A DNA stretch of 55,355 nt from Brenneria roseae subsp. roseae (lineage in GTDB: Bacteria > Pseudomonadota > Gammaproteobacteria > Enterobacterales > Enterobacteriaceae): NCBI RefSeq assembly GCF_003115845.1, contig NZ_KZ819025.1:309641-364995 (forward strand), read 5' to 3'. The notes beneath the pieces were generated by a model that searched no databases, had not been told where the DNA came from, and saw nothing but the letters and a program-made list of their open reading frames with translations. Position numbers and translations under genes: made by a program. The first letter of the stretch is position 1. Each line of letters begins with the position of its first letter. Shown one piece after another: positions 17,860 to 26,207 of the stretch.

Positions 17860-18522
17860 ATGAACGATCCTTTTAGCTGGTGGTATCAGCTTTGGCAGGC
17901 AAGAACCACGTTGGCTCAGGGTTTTGCCATTACGTTATCCAGTTCGGTACTGGCGATTTTGTTAGGCACATTGCTCGGCGCTGTGGTGGGACTGTTGCTG
18001 AGTTATGGCCGCGGACCTGTGCGTTGGACGGTTCGATTTTATATTGATGTGATACGCGGCACGCCGGTACTGGTGCTGGTGTTGTCCTGCTTTTATATCG
18101 CTCCGGCATTGGGTTGGCATATCGGGGCTTTTGAGGCCGGAGTCATGGCGCTGGCGATGTTTTGCAGTTCCCATGTGGCGGAAATTGTACGCGGCGCGCT
18201 ACAGGCGGTACCAAGGGGACAGAGTGAAGCGGCGAAGGCGATTGGTCTGACGTTTTTTCAGGATCTCTGCTACGTCCAGTTGCCGCAGGCGTTACGCCAG
18301 ATCCTGCCTACCTGGGTCAACTCCGCCGCGGAAATTGTCAAGGCTTCGACGTTGCTATCCGTCATTGGCGTGGCTGATTTATTACTCAGTTCGCAACAGG
18401 TGATCGCCCGCACTTTTATGACGCTGCCATTTTATGCGTTCGCCGGACTGTTGTTCTTCATCATTAACTTCTCGATTGAGCTTTTAGGCCATCATCTGGA
18501 AAAGAAAGTGAGATTGCCATGA
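17860..18522 (+). CDS. Amino-acid ABC transporter permease 2
   Basis: Second HisMQ-type permease, also 220 residues. The EAA loop reads [20 protein letters not shown] followed by [17 protein letters not shown] lies before the ATG. The gene shares the ATGA overlap with the ATPase gene (18519), which indicates translational coupling. Confidence 0.9.
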   Translation: MNDPFSWWYQLWQARTTLAQGFAITLSSSVLAILLGTLLGAVVGLLLSYGRGPVRWTVRFYIDVIRGTPVLVLVLSCFYIAPALGWHIGAFEAGVMALAMFCSSHVAEIVRGALQAVPRGQSEAAKAIGLTFFQDLCYVQLPQALRQILPTWVNSAAEIVKASTLLSVIGVADLLLSSQQVIARTFMTLPFYAFAGLLFFIINFSIELLGHHLEKKVRLP

Positions 18523-19310
18523 ATCAGACACCGAGCGTAGTGGCTGACGCGCCACTGTTGAAAATCAATAACCTGCACAAGCAATATGATCAGGTTGAAG
18601 TCCTTAAGGGGATCGATCTCACGCTGGCGCGCGGCGACGTCGTGACATTAATCGGTTCCAGTGGTTCGGGAAAAACGACGCTGCTGCGCTGCGTAAATTT
18701 ATTGGAGGAATTTCAGCAGGGAGAAATTCTCCTCAACGATCAGCCTATCGGTTACCACCAGCAGCAAAACAGGCGGGTACGCCATCCTGAAAAAGTGATC
18801 GCACAGCATCGTGCCATGACGGGGATGGCGTTCCAGCAGTTCAATCTATTCCCGCATTTAACGGCGCTACAGAATGTGACGCTGGGACTGCTGAAAGTGA
18901 AAAAAATACCGAAAGATGAAGCGGTTGCTAACGCGGAGCGTTGGCTGGAACGCGTCGGTCTACTGGCGCGCCGCGATCACTATCCTGGTCAATTGTCCGG
19001 TGGTCAGCAGCAGCGAGTGGCGATTGCCCGCGCTATCGCCATGAATCCCAGTCTGATGCTGTTTGACGAAGTCACTTCTGCGCTGGACCCCGAATTGGTC
19101 GGAGAGGTGCTGGCGGTGATCAAAAGTCTGGCGGAAGACGGGATGACCATGCTGTTGGTCACGCATGAAATGCGCTTTGCCTACGAAGTCTCCGACCGGA
19201 TTGTTTTCATGAATCAGGGGCGTATCGAAGAGGAAGGGCCCCCTAAGCAATTATTTCATCAGCCCGTGTCGCCACGTTTGGCTGAGTTTATTAAACATTC
19301 CCATTTTTAA
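18519..19310 (+). CDS. Amino-acid ABC transporter ATPase
   Basis: 263-residue ATPase of the polar amino-acid uptake class (GlnQ/HisP type). It has Walker [13 protein letters not shown] near residue 50, a Q-loop [16 protein letters not shown], signature [14 protein letters not shown], Walker [15 protein letters not shown] and the switch histidine in LVTHEM. A roughly 20-residue insertion rich in Gln and Arg ([15 protein letters not shown]) precedes the Q-loop, as in HisP-like proteins. It completes the importer. Confidence 0.93.
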   Translation: MNQTPSVVADAPLLKINNLHKQYDQVEVLKGIDLTLARGDVVTLIGSSGSGKTTLLRCVNLLEEFQQGEILLNDQPIGYHQQQNRRVRHPEKVIAQHRAMTGMAFQQFNLFPHLTALQNVTLGLLKVKKIPKDEAVANAERWLERVGLLARRDHYPGQLSGGQQQRVAIARAIAMNPSLMLFDEVTSALDPELVGEVLAVIKSLAEDGMTMLLVTHEMRFAYEVSDRIVFMNQGRIEEEGPPKQLFHQPVSPRLAEFIKHSHF

Positions 19311-19343
19311 CCGACGATAAATCACAACCACAGGAGTGATGAT

Positions 19344-19727
19344 ATGAGTATTACCCGTTACGGTGCTGGTGAGCGTGGTGCTGGCGGCCAGCCATTACCT
19401 TTTGCGCGCGCGGTAGAGGCGGATGGCTGGCTCTATGTGTCCGGTCAGGTGGCGATGGAGAAGGGAGAGATCGTTGATGGCGGCATTATTGCTCAAACCC
19501 ATAAAGCCATGCAGAACGTAATCGCCATCCTTGAGGAAGCGGGCTATGGCCTGGAACATGTCGTCAGGATAGGCGTATGGCTGGATGATCCCCGAGATTT
19601 CTGGAGTTTTAATAAAGTTTTTGCGGAGTATTTCTCTGCTCATGCCCCTGCACGCGCCTGCGTGCAATCCAGCATGATGGTGGATTGCAAAGTGGAAATT
19701 GACTGTATTGCTTATAAGTCAGTATAA
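19344..19727 (+). CDS. RidA-family enamine/imine deaminase
   Basis: 127-residue YjgF/YER057c/UK114 protein. The family arginine lies in PARACVQSSMMVDCKVEID near residue 107, and the fold segment LYVSGQVAMEKGEIVDGG is present. RidA proteins hydrolyse reactive 2-aminoacrylate and similar enamines released by PLP dehydratases to keto acids and ammonia. Placed in one transcription unit with a D-serine dehydratase-like enzyme, it probably clears that enzyme's product. It differs enough from housekeeping RidA to be a dedicated paralogue. Confidence 0.88.
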   Translation: MSITRYGAGERGAGGQPLPFARAVEADGWLYVSGQVAMEKGEIVDGGIIAQTHKAMQNVIAILEEAGYGLEHVVRIGVWLDDPRDFWSFNKVFAEYFSAHAPARACVQSSMMVDCKVEIDCIAYKSV

Positions 19728-19763
19728 CTGTCTGAAAGATAAGTAGTACCTGAGGGGGAAGTC

Positions 19764-20540
19764 ATGACGGTTCCGGATGTAAAGCGGCGCGCGCGCGGGC
19801 TTGATCGTGCGTTCGAAATACTCGAGTACCTGAAAATACAGCGACAACCGTTGCGTCCGCATGATATTGCCAAGGGGATTAATGCCCCGAAATCAACGGT
19901 GTATGAGTTGATCGCGCTGCTGCAAGAACGGCGAATTCTTGAGCCGGTTGGTCATGACGGTCTGGTGTACCTGGGAAGGGAACTCTATTTTCTGGGTCAG
20001 GCGCACCTTAACCATTTTGATTTTACCCGCGAAGCCGATCGTTTTCTGGAACAGATCGTCGAACGTACCCATGAAACCGCACAGATGTGTCTGCTTAACG
20101 GGCGAAAATATAACGTTGCGCTGATGCGTGAGGGCGAGCGCGCTTTCCGTATTTCTTCCGGCGTGGGGGAGGACATCCCGATCCCCTGGACGGCTTCCGG
20201 GCGATTGTTGCTGGGACATATGAGCGATGAAGAGATCCTCGACTTTGTTCCAGCAGATGATTTCACGTTACCGAATGGCACAAGATTGTCGCCCGATCGA
20301 TTTTTACATGAGATCCGGCAGTCGCATCAGGAAGGCTTTTTCTCTTTCGATAGCATAGCGGATACCTATACTCACTGTTTTGCTGCCGGTGTTTACAATA
20401 TTCAACATCAGTGTATCGCCACGTTTTGTATCGTGGCGCCACGCGGTGATGCTTATGTTAACCATGATCATTACCGTAGCGTACTGATGGAGTGCGCGCG
20501 GGCGATGGAGCAACGGTTGGCCGGAAAACAAAGCAGATAA
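19764..20540 (+). CDS. IclR-family transcriptional regulator
   Basis: 258-residue regulator with an N-terminal winged helix-turn-helix (about 10-75, LRPHDIAKGINAPKSTVYEL) and a C-terminal IclR effector domain (about 85-250, with IPWTASGRLLLGHMSDEEI and the ligand-pocket region CIATFCIVAPRGD). It lies inside the operon it probably controls, between the deaminase and dehydratase genes. The effector is likely the imported amino acid or its keto acid; this is inference. Confidence 0.88.
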   Translation: MTVPDVKRRARGLDRAFEILEYLKIQRQPLRPHDIAKGINAPKSTVYELIALLQERRILEPVGHDGLVYLGRELYFLGQAHLNHFDFTREADRFLEQIVERTHETAQMCLLNGRKYNVALMREGERAFRISSGVGEDIPIPWTASGRLLLGHMSDEEILDFVPADDFTLPNGTRLSPDRFLHEIRQSHQEGFFSFDSIADTYTHCFAAGVYNIQHQCIATFCIVAPRGDAYVNHDHYRSVLMECARAMEQRLAGKQSR

Positions 20541-20555
20541 TCTGGAGTACATGAT

Positions 20556-21752
20556 ATGTCTCACTCTGATAAAGGCAGCGCCCGCTTAGGCGACAGCCTT
20601 CTGAAGCAGGTCAGCCTGCCTGCGCTGGTGCTGCACCAACAGGCGCTGAATCATAATCTGCGTTGGATGCAGGACTATGCCAATGCGCATCGCGCGCAGC
20701 TGGCGCCGCACGGAAAAACGACCATGACGCCTGCGCTTTTTCGGCGTCAGTTAGAACAGGGCGCATGGGGAATGACTCTGGCGACCGCAGTGCAAAGCTC
20801 CGTGGCCTATGAGCACGGCGTGCGGCGAGTTTTGATGGCGAACCAGCTGGTTGGCGAGCCCAATATGGCAATTATCGCCGGCTTGCTGAAGCAGGGCGGG
20901 CTGGAGTTCCACTGTCTGGTGGAAAATCCGGATAACGTGCGGGCGCTGGGAGATTACTTTGGCGCTCAGGGGCTACAGTTGAACGTGATGCTGGAAATCG
21001 GCGTACCTCATGGTCGCTGCGGTTGCCGCACCGATCGGCAGATTAACGCCGTGTTGGCCGCTATCGACGCTTCACCCGCGCTGGTGTTGACGGGGATTGA
21101 AGGCTATGAAGGGGTGATCCACGGCGAGCAGCCGGAAGGCGCGATCCAGGCCTTTGCCGCTTATCTGGTGGAAACCGCCGTGTCGCTACAGGGGCAGGGG
21201 AAATTTGGCATCCCTCATCCTTATATTACCGCGTCGGGTTCTGCCTGGTACGATCTGATCGCGGGCGAATTTGCGCGTCTACAGGCGGATACGTTGTTTA
21301 CTCCCTTGCTGCGACCGGGGTGTTATCTGGTTCACGATCATGGATTATATAAAGTGGCGCAGGCTGGCGTGTTGCATCGCCATCCGGAGATGGAGGGCGC
21401 GCTGCTGCCGGCGATGGAAGTATGGGCCCATGTGCAATCCCTGCCGGAGTCAGGATGCGCCATTATCGCATTTGGCAAACGGGACATCGCCTTTGACGCC
21501 GGATATCCCGAACCGCTGCGTCATTATCCTTTGGGCGAAGGTGATCCTGTTGTCTTTGGACAGGACTACCACATCACGGCAATGATGGATCAGCACGCCT
21601 TTTTGCAGATACCGGCGGAACATGGCCTTCGCGTGGGCGATATCATTGCGTTTGGCGCCTCTCATCCGTGTCTGACATTTGATAAATGGCGTCAGGTCTG
21701 TTTGGTCGATGACGATCTGAACGTGGTTGAAATAATGCCGACATTCTTCTGA
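20556..21752 (+). CDS. D-serine dehydratase-like / D-threonine aldolase-family PLP enzyme
   Basis: 398-residue fold-type III PLP enzyme with an alanine-racemase-like N-terminal barrel and a D-serine dehydratase-like C-terminal domain. The PLP lysine is Lys54 in LAPHGKTTMTP. The zinc ligands of eukaryotic-type D-serine dehydratase appear as His370 and Cys372 in GASHPCLTF. The family deaminates D-serine or D-threonine or cleaves hydroxy-D-amino acids; annotations often read amino acid deaminase. The nearby RidA protein favours a dehydratase that releases an enamine. It ends the operon; exact substrate unknown. Confidence 0.85.
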   Translation: MSHSDKGSARLGDSLLKQVSLPALVLHQQALNHNLRWMQDYANAHRAQLAPHGKTTMTPALFRRQLEQGAWGMTLATAVQSSVAYEHGVRRVLMANQLVGEPNMAIIAGLLKQGGLEFHCLVENPDNVRALGDYFGAQGLQLNVMLEIGVPHGRCGCRTDRQINAVLAAIDASPALVLTGIEGYEGVIHGEQPEGAIQAFAAYLVETAVSLQGQGKFGIPHPYITASGSAWYDLIAGEFARLQADTLFTPLLRPGCYLVHDHGLYKVAQAGVLHRHPEMEGALLPAMEVWAHVQSLPESGCAIIAFGKRDIAFDAGYPEPLRHYPLGEGDPVVFGQDYHITAMMDQHAFLQIPAEHGLRVGDIIAFGASHPCLTFDKWRQVCLVDDDLNVVEIMPTFF

Positions 21753-22021
21753 CGCCATGCCTGGCAGCGCCTCTGTACCGAATCTCCTCTTCATTTTTGT
21801 CACCGGGCCCCTTGCGGGCCCTGTCCCGTTGGAACGCGGCCTTCCGGCGCTAGCCCCGGAGGCGGCGCCATAAATCGATGAGGGAATAACCATTTGCAAT
21901 CACGTTATCGGTAGATTTTGTGGATTAATCCCTTGAATCGCGTTGTCTGATGCTATTATTAGTCGCTTCTGCGTATGTCGCTCCCGATGACTTTTTTCTG
22001 ATTCATGGGCAAGGACTTTTC

Positions 22022-22474
22022 ATGGCCTATTTTGATCCGACGTTGTTAATTTTACTGGTGCTGGCCGGGCTTGGCATTATCAGCCATAACATGACGGTTA
22101 CGTTGGCGATCCTTATTTTACTGATGGTGCGTATTACACCGCTGAATAACTATTTCCCGTGGGTGGAAAAATATGGCCTGAGCATTGGCATCGTTATTCT
22201 CACTGTCGGCGTCATGGCGCCGATCGCCAGCGGAAAGATCACCGCCGGTGAAGTGATACACTCGTTTTTGCACTGGAAATCGCTGCTGGCAATTTTGATC
22301 GGCGTAGTCGTGTCGTGGCTGGGCGGGCGCGGCGTTTCCCTGATGAGTAACCAGCCTTCCGTAGTGGCGGGGTTGCTGGTCGGCACCGTGATGGGCGTTG
22401 CCCTGTTTCGCGGCATTCCTGTCGGGCCGTTAATCGCCGCAGGCCTGCTGTCTCTGCTGATTGGCAAAACCTGA
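22022..22474 (+). CDS. yeaL: DUF441 inner-membrane protein YeaL
   Basis: 150-residue integral membrane protein of the UPF0756/DUF441 family, function unknown. Four hydrophobic helices are visible, with the conserved segments [28 protein letters not shown] and [14 protein letters not shown] start at ATG 22022, giving [18 protein letters not shown], because AAGGA lies 7 nt before it and E. coli YeaL has 148 residues; an ATG at 21950 would add 24 residues. tmcA follows after 8 bp, so the two may be co-transcribed. In E. coli yeaL is elsewhere on the chromosome. Confidence 0.9.
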   Translation: MAYFDPTLLILLVLAGLGIISHNMTVTLAILILLMVRITPLNNYFPWVEKYGLSIGIVILTVGVMAPIASGKITAGEVIHSFLHWKSLLAILIGVVVSWLGGRGVSLMSNQPSVVAGLLVGTVMGVALFRGIPVGPLIAAGLLSLLIGKT

Positions 22475-22482
22475 TCTCTCCT

Positions 22483-24564
22483 ATGTCTGCCAGATTCCCC
22501 GACTTTTTAAACAGCCTGTCTCAGCAAATCCGCTATGGTGTCCGCCGTTTGCTGGTGTTGAGCGGTGAATCTGACTGGAGTGAAACTCAGGCGCGATTGC
22601 TGATGGATCACATCGGGGAAAGCGGGTTATGGATCAGCGATCGTGCGCCGGATGGCGTGACGTCGTTAGCCGCCGGTAAGGTCCGGACACGGCTTGGGCA
22701 TGAGTTCGGTCATGCGGTGTTTGATGCCCGGCGCGGGCTGGATGTTGAAGCGCTGGCGATGCTGTCCGGAACACTCCGGGCCGGAAGCTGGCTGTTGTTG
22801 TTAGTTCCGCCGTGGCAGGACTGGCGCCGTTTGCCGGATGATGACAGCCTGCGTTGGAGTGAACAACCTCGGCCGATGGCCACACCGCGTTTCATTCGGC
22901 ATTTCCAACGCCAGCTGCTTGCGGATGATGACGTCACGATCTGGCAGCAAGGGCAAACGCTGGCGATCAAACCGTTGTCCCATCGCCCGGAATGGCAGCC
23001 CGCCAGCGGGGAACCCACGCCCCGGCAACAACATATTCTGGCTCAGTTGCTCGCGGCTTCGCAGGGGGTTTATGTGATTACCGCGCCACGCGGACGGGGT
23101 AAATCGACGTTGGCCGGCATGTTGACGCAGCGCTGGGACGGGCCATGCTGGATAACGGCGCCATCCCGTTCGGCAACCGATGTACTACAGCATTATGCCC
23201 GCAGTGATGTACGGTTCTGGGCTCCGGATGCGCTACTGGAGTATTGCCGTCTCAATCCGCCGCCGCAAATTGACTGGCTGCTGATAGATGAAGCTGCCGC
23301 GATCCCATCCCCTGTTCTGAGCGCGCTGCTCAGGTATTTCCCTCGAATTCTGATGACGACGACCGTACAGGGATATGAAGGTACCGGTCGCGGGTTTCTG
23401 CTGAAATTCTGTGCAACGCTGCCGCAGTGGCAGGCCTTTACGCTGGATGAACCTTTGCGCTGGGCCAATCACGATCCGCTGGAGCGCGTGCTGGATAATG
23501 CGTTGCTGTTTGCCGACCCTCTGCCTAATACTCCAGGGCAATCAAACAGCGTAAATGGCGAATCGCTTTTATCGCCATCCTGCGATATCAGGGAAGAACA
23601 TCCCGCTGACTGGCTGCGTCAGCCGTTGCGTATGCGGCAGTGCTACGCGCTATTGTGCAGCGCACATTACCGTACTTCGCCCCTTGACCTGCGTCGCCTG
23701 CTGGATGCGCCCGGTATGCATGTTTACAGCGCCAGCGTAATGGATGAAGTTAGCGGCGTGCTGTGGATGGTGGATGAAGGGGGATTATCCGCTGAACTGG
23801 CACATGCCGTATGGGCCGGGGTGCGTCGTCCGCGGGGCAATCTGGTGGCTCAGTCATTAGCGGCGCACGGCGGGCAATGGACTGCGCCGACGCTCCGCTC
23901 CCGACGTATCAGCCGTATTGCCATCGCTGCCGATTACCGGCGGCAGGGCTTCGGACAAGCCCTGATTGAGCATGGCAAACTGGCGGCTCGCTCACAGGGA
24001 GTGGATTATCTATCGGTGAGTTTTGGCTATCAGCCGGATTTATGGGCATTCTGGCAATCCTGCGGTTTTCAACTGGCGCGTATCGGCAGCCATCTTGAAG
24101 CCAGCAGCGGCTGTTACAGCGCGATGGCGCTATTGCCGCTGAATGCCAGCGGTCAGCAACTGGCTGATCGGTGCGCTCATCAACTGGCGCGGGATTGGTG
24201 CTGGCTGCGCCGCATTATCCCGCTTGATTTACCGCTGCCACTGAATAAGAGCACCGGGTTGGATGAAGAGGACTGGCGTACGCTGGCGGGGTTCGCTTTT
24301 TCCCATCGGTCAATGGAAGCCAGCTTTGCCGCGTTGTCCCGACTGATCGCCAATATCGCCTTCCCTCCGCCTGCGTTGCATTTGCTGAGTGAAAACCCGC
24401 TGGATATCGAACAAATGGTCAAAACGCTTGGTCTGCCGGGGAAAAAAGCGTTGCTGCGACGGTGGCGTGAAGAAACCGCAGAAGCGCTGAAATATTATGA
24501 TAGTACGGCATGTAATGACTGGCAGCGCTGGACGCGGGATATCATTCGACCCTCGCTCCCCTGA
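22483..24564 (+). CDS. tmcA: tRNA(Met) cytidine acetyltransferase TmcA
   Basis: Enzyme that forms N4-acetylcytidine at the wobble position 34 of elongator tRNA(Met), using acetyl-CoA and ATP or GTP. The 693-residue protein has an N-terminal DUF1726 domain, an RNA-helicase-like module with Walker A PRGRGKST (Lys207) and LLIDEAAAIPSPV, a GNAT acetyltransferase domain (about 440-560, IAIAADYRRQGFGQALIEHG) and a C-terminal tRNA-binding domain. It is about 20 residues longer than the E. coli protein (671), with a small insertion after the GNAT-proximal linker likely. Confidence 0.94.
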   Translation: MSARFPDFLNSLSQQIRYGVRRLLVLSGESDWSETQARLLMDHIGESGLWISDRAPDGVTSLAAGKVRTRLGHEFGHAVFDARRGLDVEALAMLSGTLRAGSWLLLLVPPWQDWRRLPDDDSLRWSEQPRPMATPRFIRHFQRQLLADDDVTIWQQGQTLAIKPLSHRPEWQPASGEPTPRQQHILAQLLAASQGVYVITAPRGRGKSTLAGMLTQRWDGPCWITAPSRSATDVLQHYARSDVRFWAPDALLEYCRLNPPPQIDWLLIDEAAAIPSPVLSALLRYFPRILMTTTVQGYEGTGRGFLLKFCATLPQWQAFTLDEPLRWANHDPLERVLDNALLFADPLPNTPGQSNSVNGESLLSPSCDIREEHPADWLRQPLRMRQCYALLCSAHYRTSPLDLRRLLDAPGMHVYSASVMDEVSGVLWMVDEGGLSAELAHAVWAGVRRPRGNLVAQSLAAHGGQWTAPTLRSRRISRIAIAADYRRQGFGQALIEHGKLAARSQGVDYLSVSFGYQPDLWAFWQSCGFQLARIGSHLEASSGCYSAMALLPLNASGQQLADRCAHQLARDWCWLRRIIPLDLPLPLNKSTGLDEEDWRTLAGFAFSHRSMEASFAALSRLIANIAFPPPALHLLSENPLDIEQMVKTLGLPGKKALLRRWREETAEALKYYDSTACNDWQRWTRDIIRPSLP

Positions 24565-25069
24565 GAGGGCGGTATATGGAAGTTGTCACTCAAGCCGTGG
24601 TTGGAAGGCCGGTGGGTTACGAAGCAGTTCCCTAACTTTTCCTGCAATGGCGCTTCAAGGCGCATTAATTGTTCTGGATAGGTGCGATAGAATTCACCTT
24701 CTTTTTCCTGATGTTATTTAGAACGTAAAACCGCTTCCCGGAATACAGGGCTTTGGAGAAAGCGGGTATCTGTTCATCGCATCTTTCTTTGATGAATAAA
24801 AAGCTGACGAATAAAAATTACCTATATCGATAAATACTTAAGGATATGGGCCGCGATGACTTTTAAATAAATATTCCATTTCTCTGAGTAACCTCATCTT
24901 TGGGTTTATTATCAGATCCGTTCTTTATTCATTGGCCGCTGGCGAATAGATAAGCGGGTCCTGGTCTTTCATTAATATCTGTGCAATAACATGGGAAAAG
25001 TGACAGCGAGAAATGAGTTTTATTCTTTCCGATCTTTTTCCTGATGATTTCCTGATTTGAGGTATGCCG
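24565..25069. other. tmcA-ypfH intergenic region, left part
   Basis: About 500 bp without a credible gene on either strand. It becomes AT-rich from 24770. No terminator with a T-run was found directly after tmcA. In E. coli ypfH follows tmcA closely, so this stretch is accessory or decayed DNA. Confidence 0.4.
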
Positions 25070-25180
25070 ATGCTTGAGTTACGCCCCAACTGTGAAAACT
25101 GCGACTGTGATTTGCCGCCGCATTCCGAGAGCTATATTTGCTCCTGCGAGTGCAAAAGCACGGATAAGAGGCGAAGATAA
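25070..25180 (+). pseudogene. Truncated DUF1272 Cys-rich small protein
   Basis: The ATG at 25070, preceded by GAGGT, opens a 36-codon frame: MLELRPNCENCDCDLPPHSE, then SYICSCEC and a short basic tail before TAA. The first 28 residues match the start of DUF1272 proteins, which normally continue with a second zinc-type Cys pair (CxxC...CPNCGG) to about 55-80 residues. The expected continuation is absent in all frames I checked. Either a broken remnant or a very short functional form; the former is more likely. Confidence 0.6.
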
Positions 25181-25336
25181 AAGCGGTATCAACCCGTCTG
25201 TTGCAAAAAAATGGAACATCTCGTTCAATAAATCCCGATTTCTCCCTGCGGGGTGGAGCGTATAGTGAATGGTAAATATCATTAATGATCGGTTGCCGAT
25301 ACTGGGAATGGATCGGCGGCGCGCAGGAGAAACAAA

Positions 25337-25954
25337 ATGAATCAGGAATATGTTGTTATACAAAATCCTACTGCTCCACAGCGGTTGTTTTTACTTTTTC
25401 ATGGCGTAGGTGATACGGCCGCGGGGATGGCGCCGATTGGCCGTTATTTCGCGGCTGCGTTTCCCGACGCTTTGGTGGTCAGCGTTGGCGGGCCGTTCAG
25501 TACCGGATTTGGTGAAGGACGTCAGTGGTTTTCCGTACAGGGCGTGTCGGAAGAAAATCGGGAGTCCCGCATTGAAGCCGTTATGCCGCGTTTTATTGAA
25601 ACGATACGGTTCTGGCAGCAAAAAAGCGGCGTGGATTTTACGCGAACCACGCTGATGGGTTTCTCGCAGGGGAGTATCATGTCTCTGGAAGCATTAAAGT
25701 CAGAACCCCATCTGGCGGGACACATTGTCGCTTTCAGCGGACGTTTTGCCGTATTGCCGGACAACGCATTCCGTGATGTCGCCGTTCATTTGATTCACGG
25801 AGAAGCGGATGGGGTGATTGTGGTTGATCATGCCCGCGCTGCCGCTCAGCGCTTCAACGCGTTGGGAACGAATTTCACGTTGGATACCGTACCAGGGGTC
25901 GGACACGGCATTGATGAACGCATGTTGAATCATGCGCTGGGCTATCTTAAATAA
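25337..25954 (+). CDS. ypfH: Carboxylesterase YpfH
   Basis: Alpha/beta-hydrolase of the phospholipase/carboxylesterase type, 205 residues. The oxyanion segment LFHGVGDT, nucleophile serine in GFSQGS (near 112), acid in GEADGVI and histidine in GVGHGID form a complete triad. E. coli YpfH, which hydrolyses short-chain p-nitrophenyl esters, is slightly longer. The physiological substrate is unknown. AGGAGAAAC precedes the ATG. It sits in the conserved tmcA-ypfH-ypfN-dapE order, interrupted on both sides by accessory DNA. Confidence 0.9.
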   Translation: MNQEYVVIQNPTAPQRLFLLFHGVGDTAAGMAPIGRYFAAAFPDALVVSVGGPFSTGFGEGRQWFSVQGVSEENRESRIEAVMPRFIETIRFWQQKSGVDFTRTTLMGFSQGSIMSLEALKSEPHLAGHIVAFSGRFAVLPDNAFRDVAVHLIHGEADGVIVVDHARAAAQRFNALGTNFTLDTVPGVGHGIDERMLNHALGYLK

Positions 25955-25973
25955 GCCGGTATTTTTCTTTTTT

Positions 25974-26014
25974 AGCGCTTTCTGACGATCGTTTTATAAT
26001 AAAGCGCTTTTATT
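25974..26014 (+). terminator. Probable terminator of ypfH
   Basis: AGCGCTTT (25974-25981) pairs with AAAGCGCT (26001-26008), followed by TTTATT. The loop is about 19 nt, larger than usual. Confidence 0.5.
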
Positions 26015-26143
26015 CTATTTGGGTGAATGAATTTTGATAGGGTTCCGGATTTTATAATACGGGTTTTATCCATATTCAAAATCATTTAATCCATATATGA
26101 ATGTCGAATAATACATAGCAATGTATTTATTTGTGTCGAAGGA

Positions 26144-26171
26144 TAAACATTTATCTTCTTTTTTCCGATAT
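26144..26171 (+). promoter_or_regulatory. Candidate flagellar sigma-28 (FliA) promoter for the chemoreceptor
   Basis: TAAA at 26144-26147 is followed after 17 nt by CCGATATA at 26165. The FliA consensus has TAAA and GCCGATAA with one base less between the boxes. It lies 36 bp before the receptor start, and chemoreceptor genes are usually FliA-dependent. Confidence 0.35.
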
Positions 26172-26207
26172 AAGTATATTCGTCCTTATGGAGAAAGAGG
26201 GTGTGAT

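Noticed and set aside
21805-21821. GGGCCC-CTTGC-GGGCCC hairpin as a terminator after the D-amino-acid operon
   Set aside because: The stem is strong but no T-run follows on either strand, so it is left uncalled.
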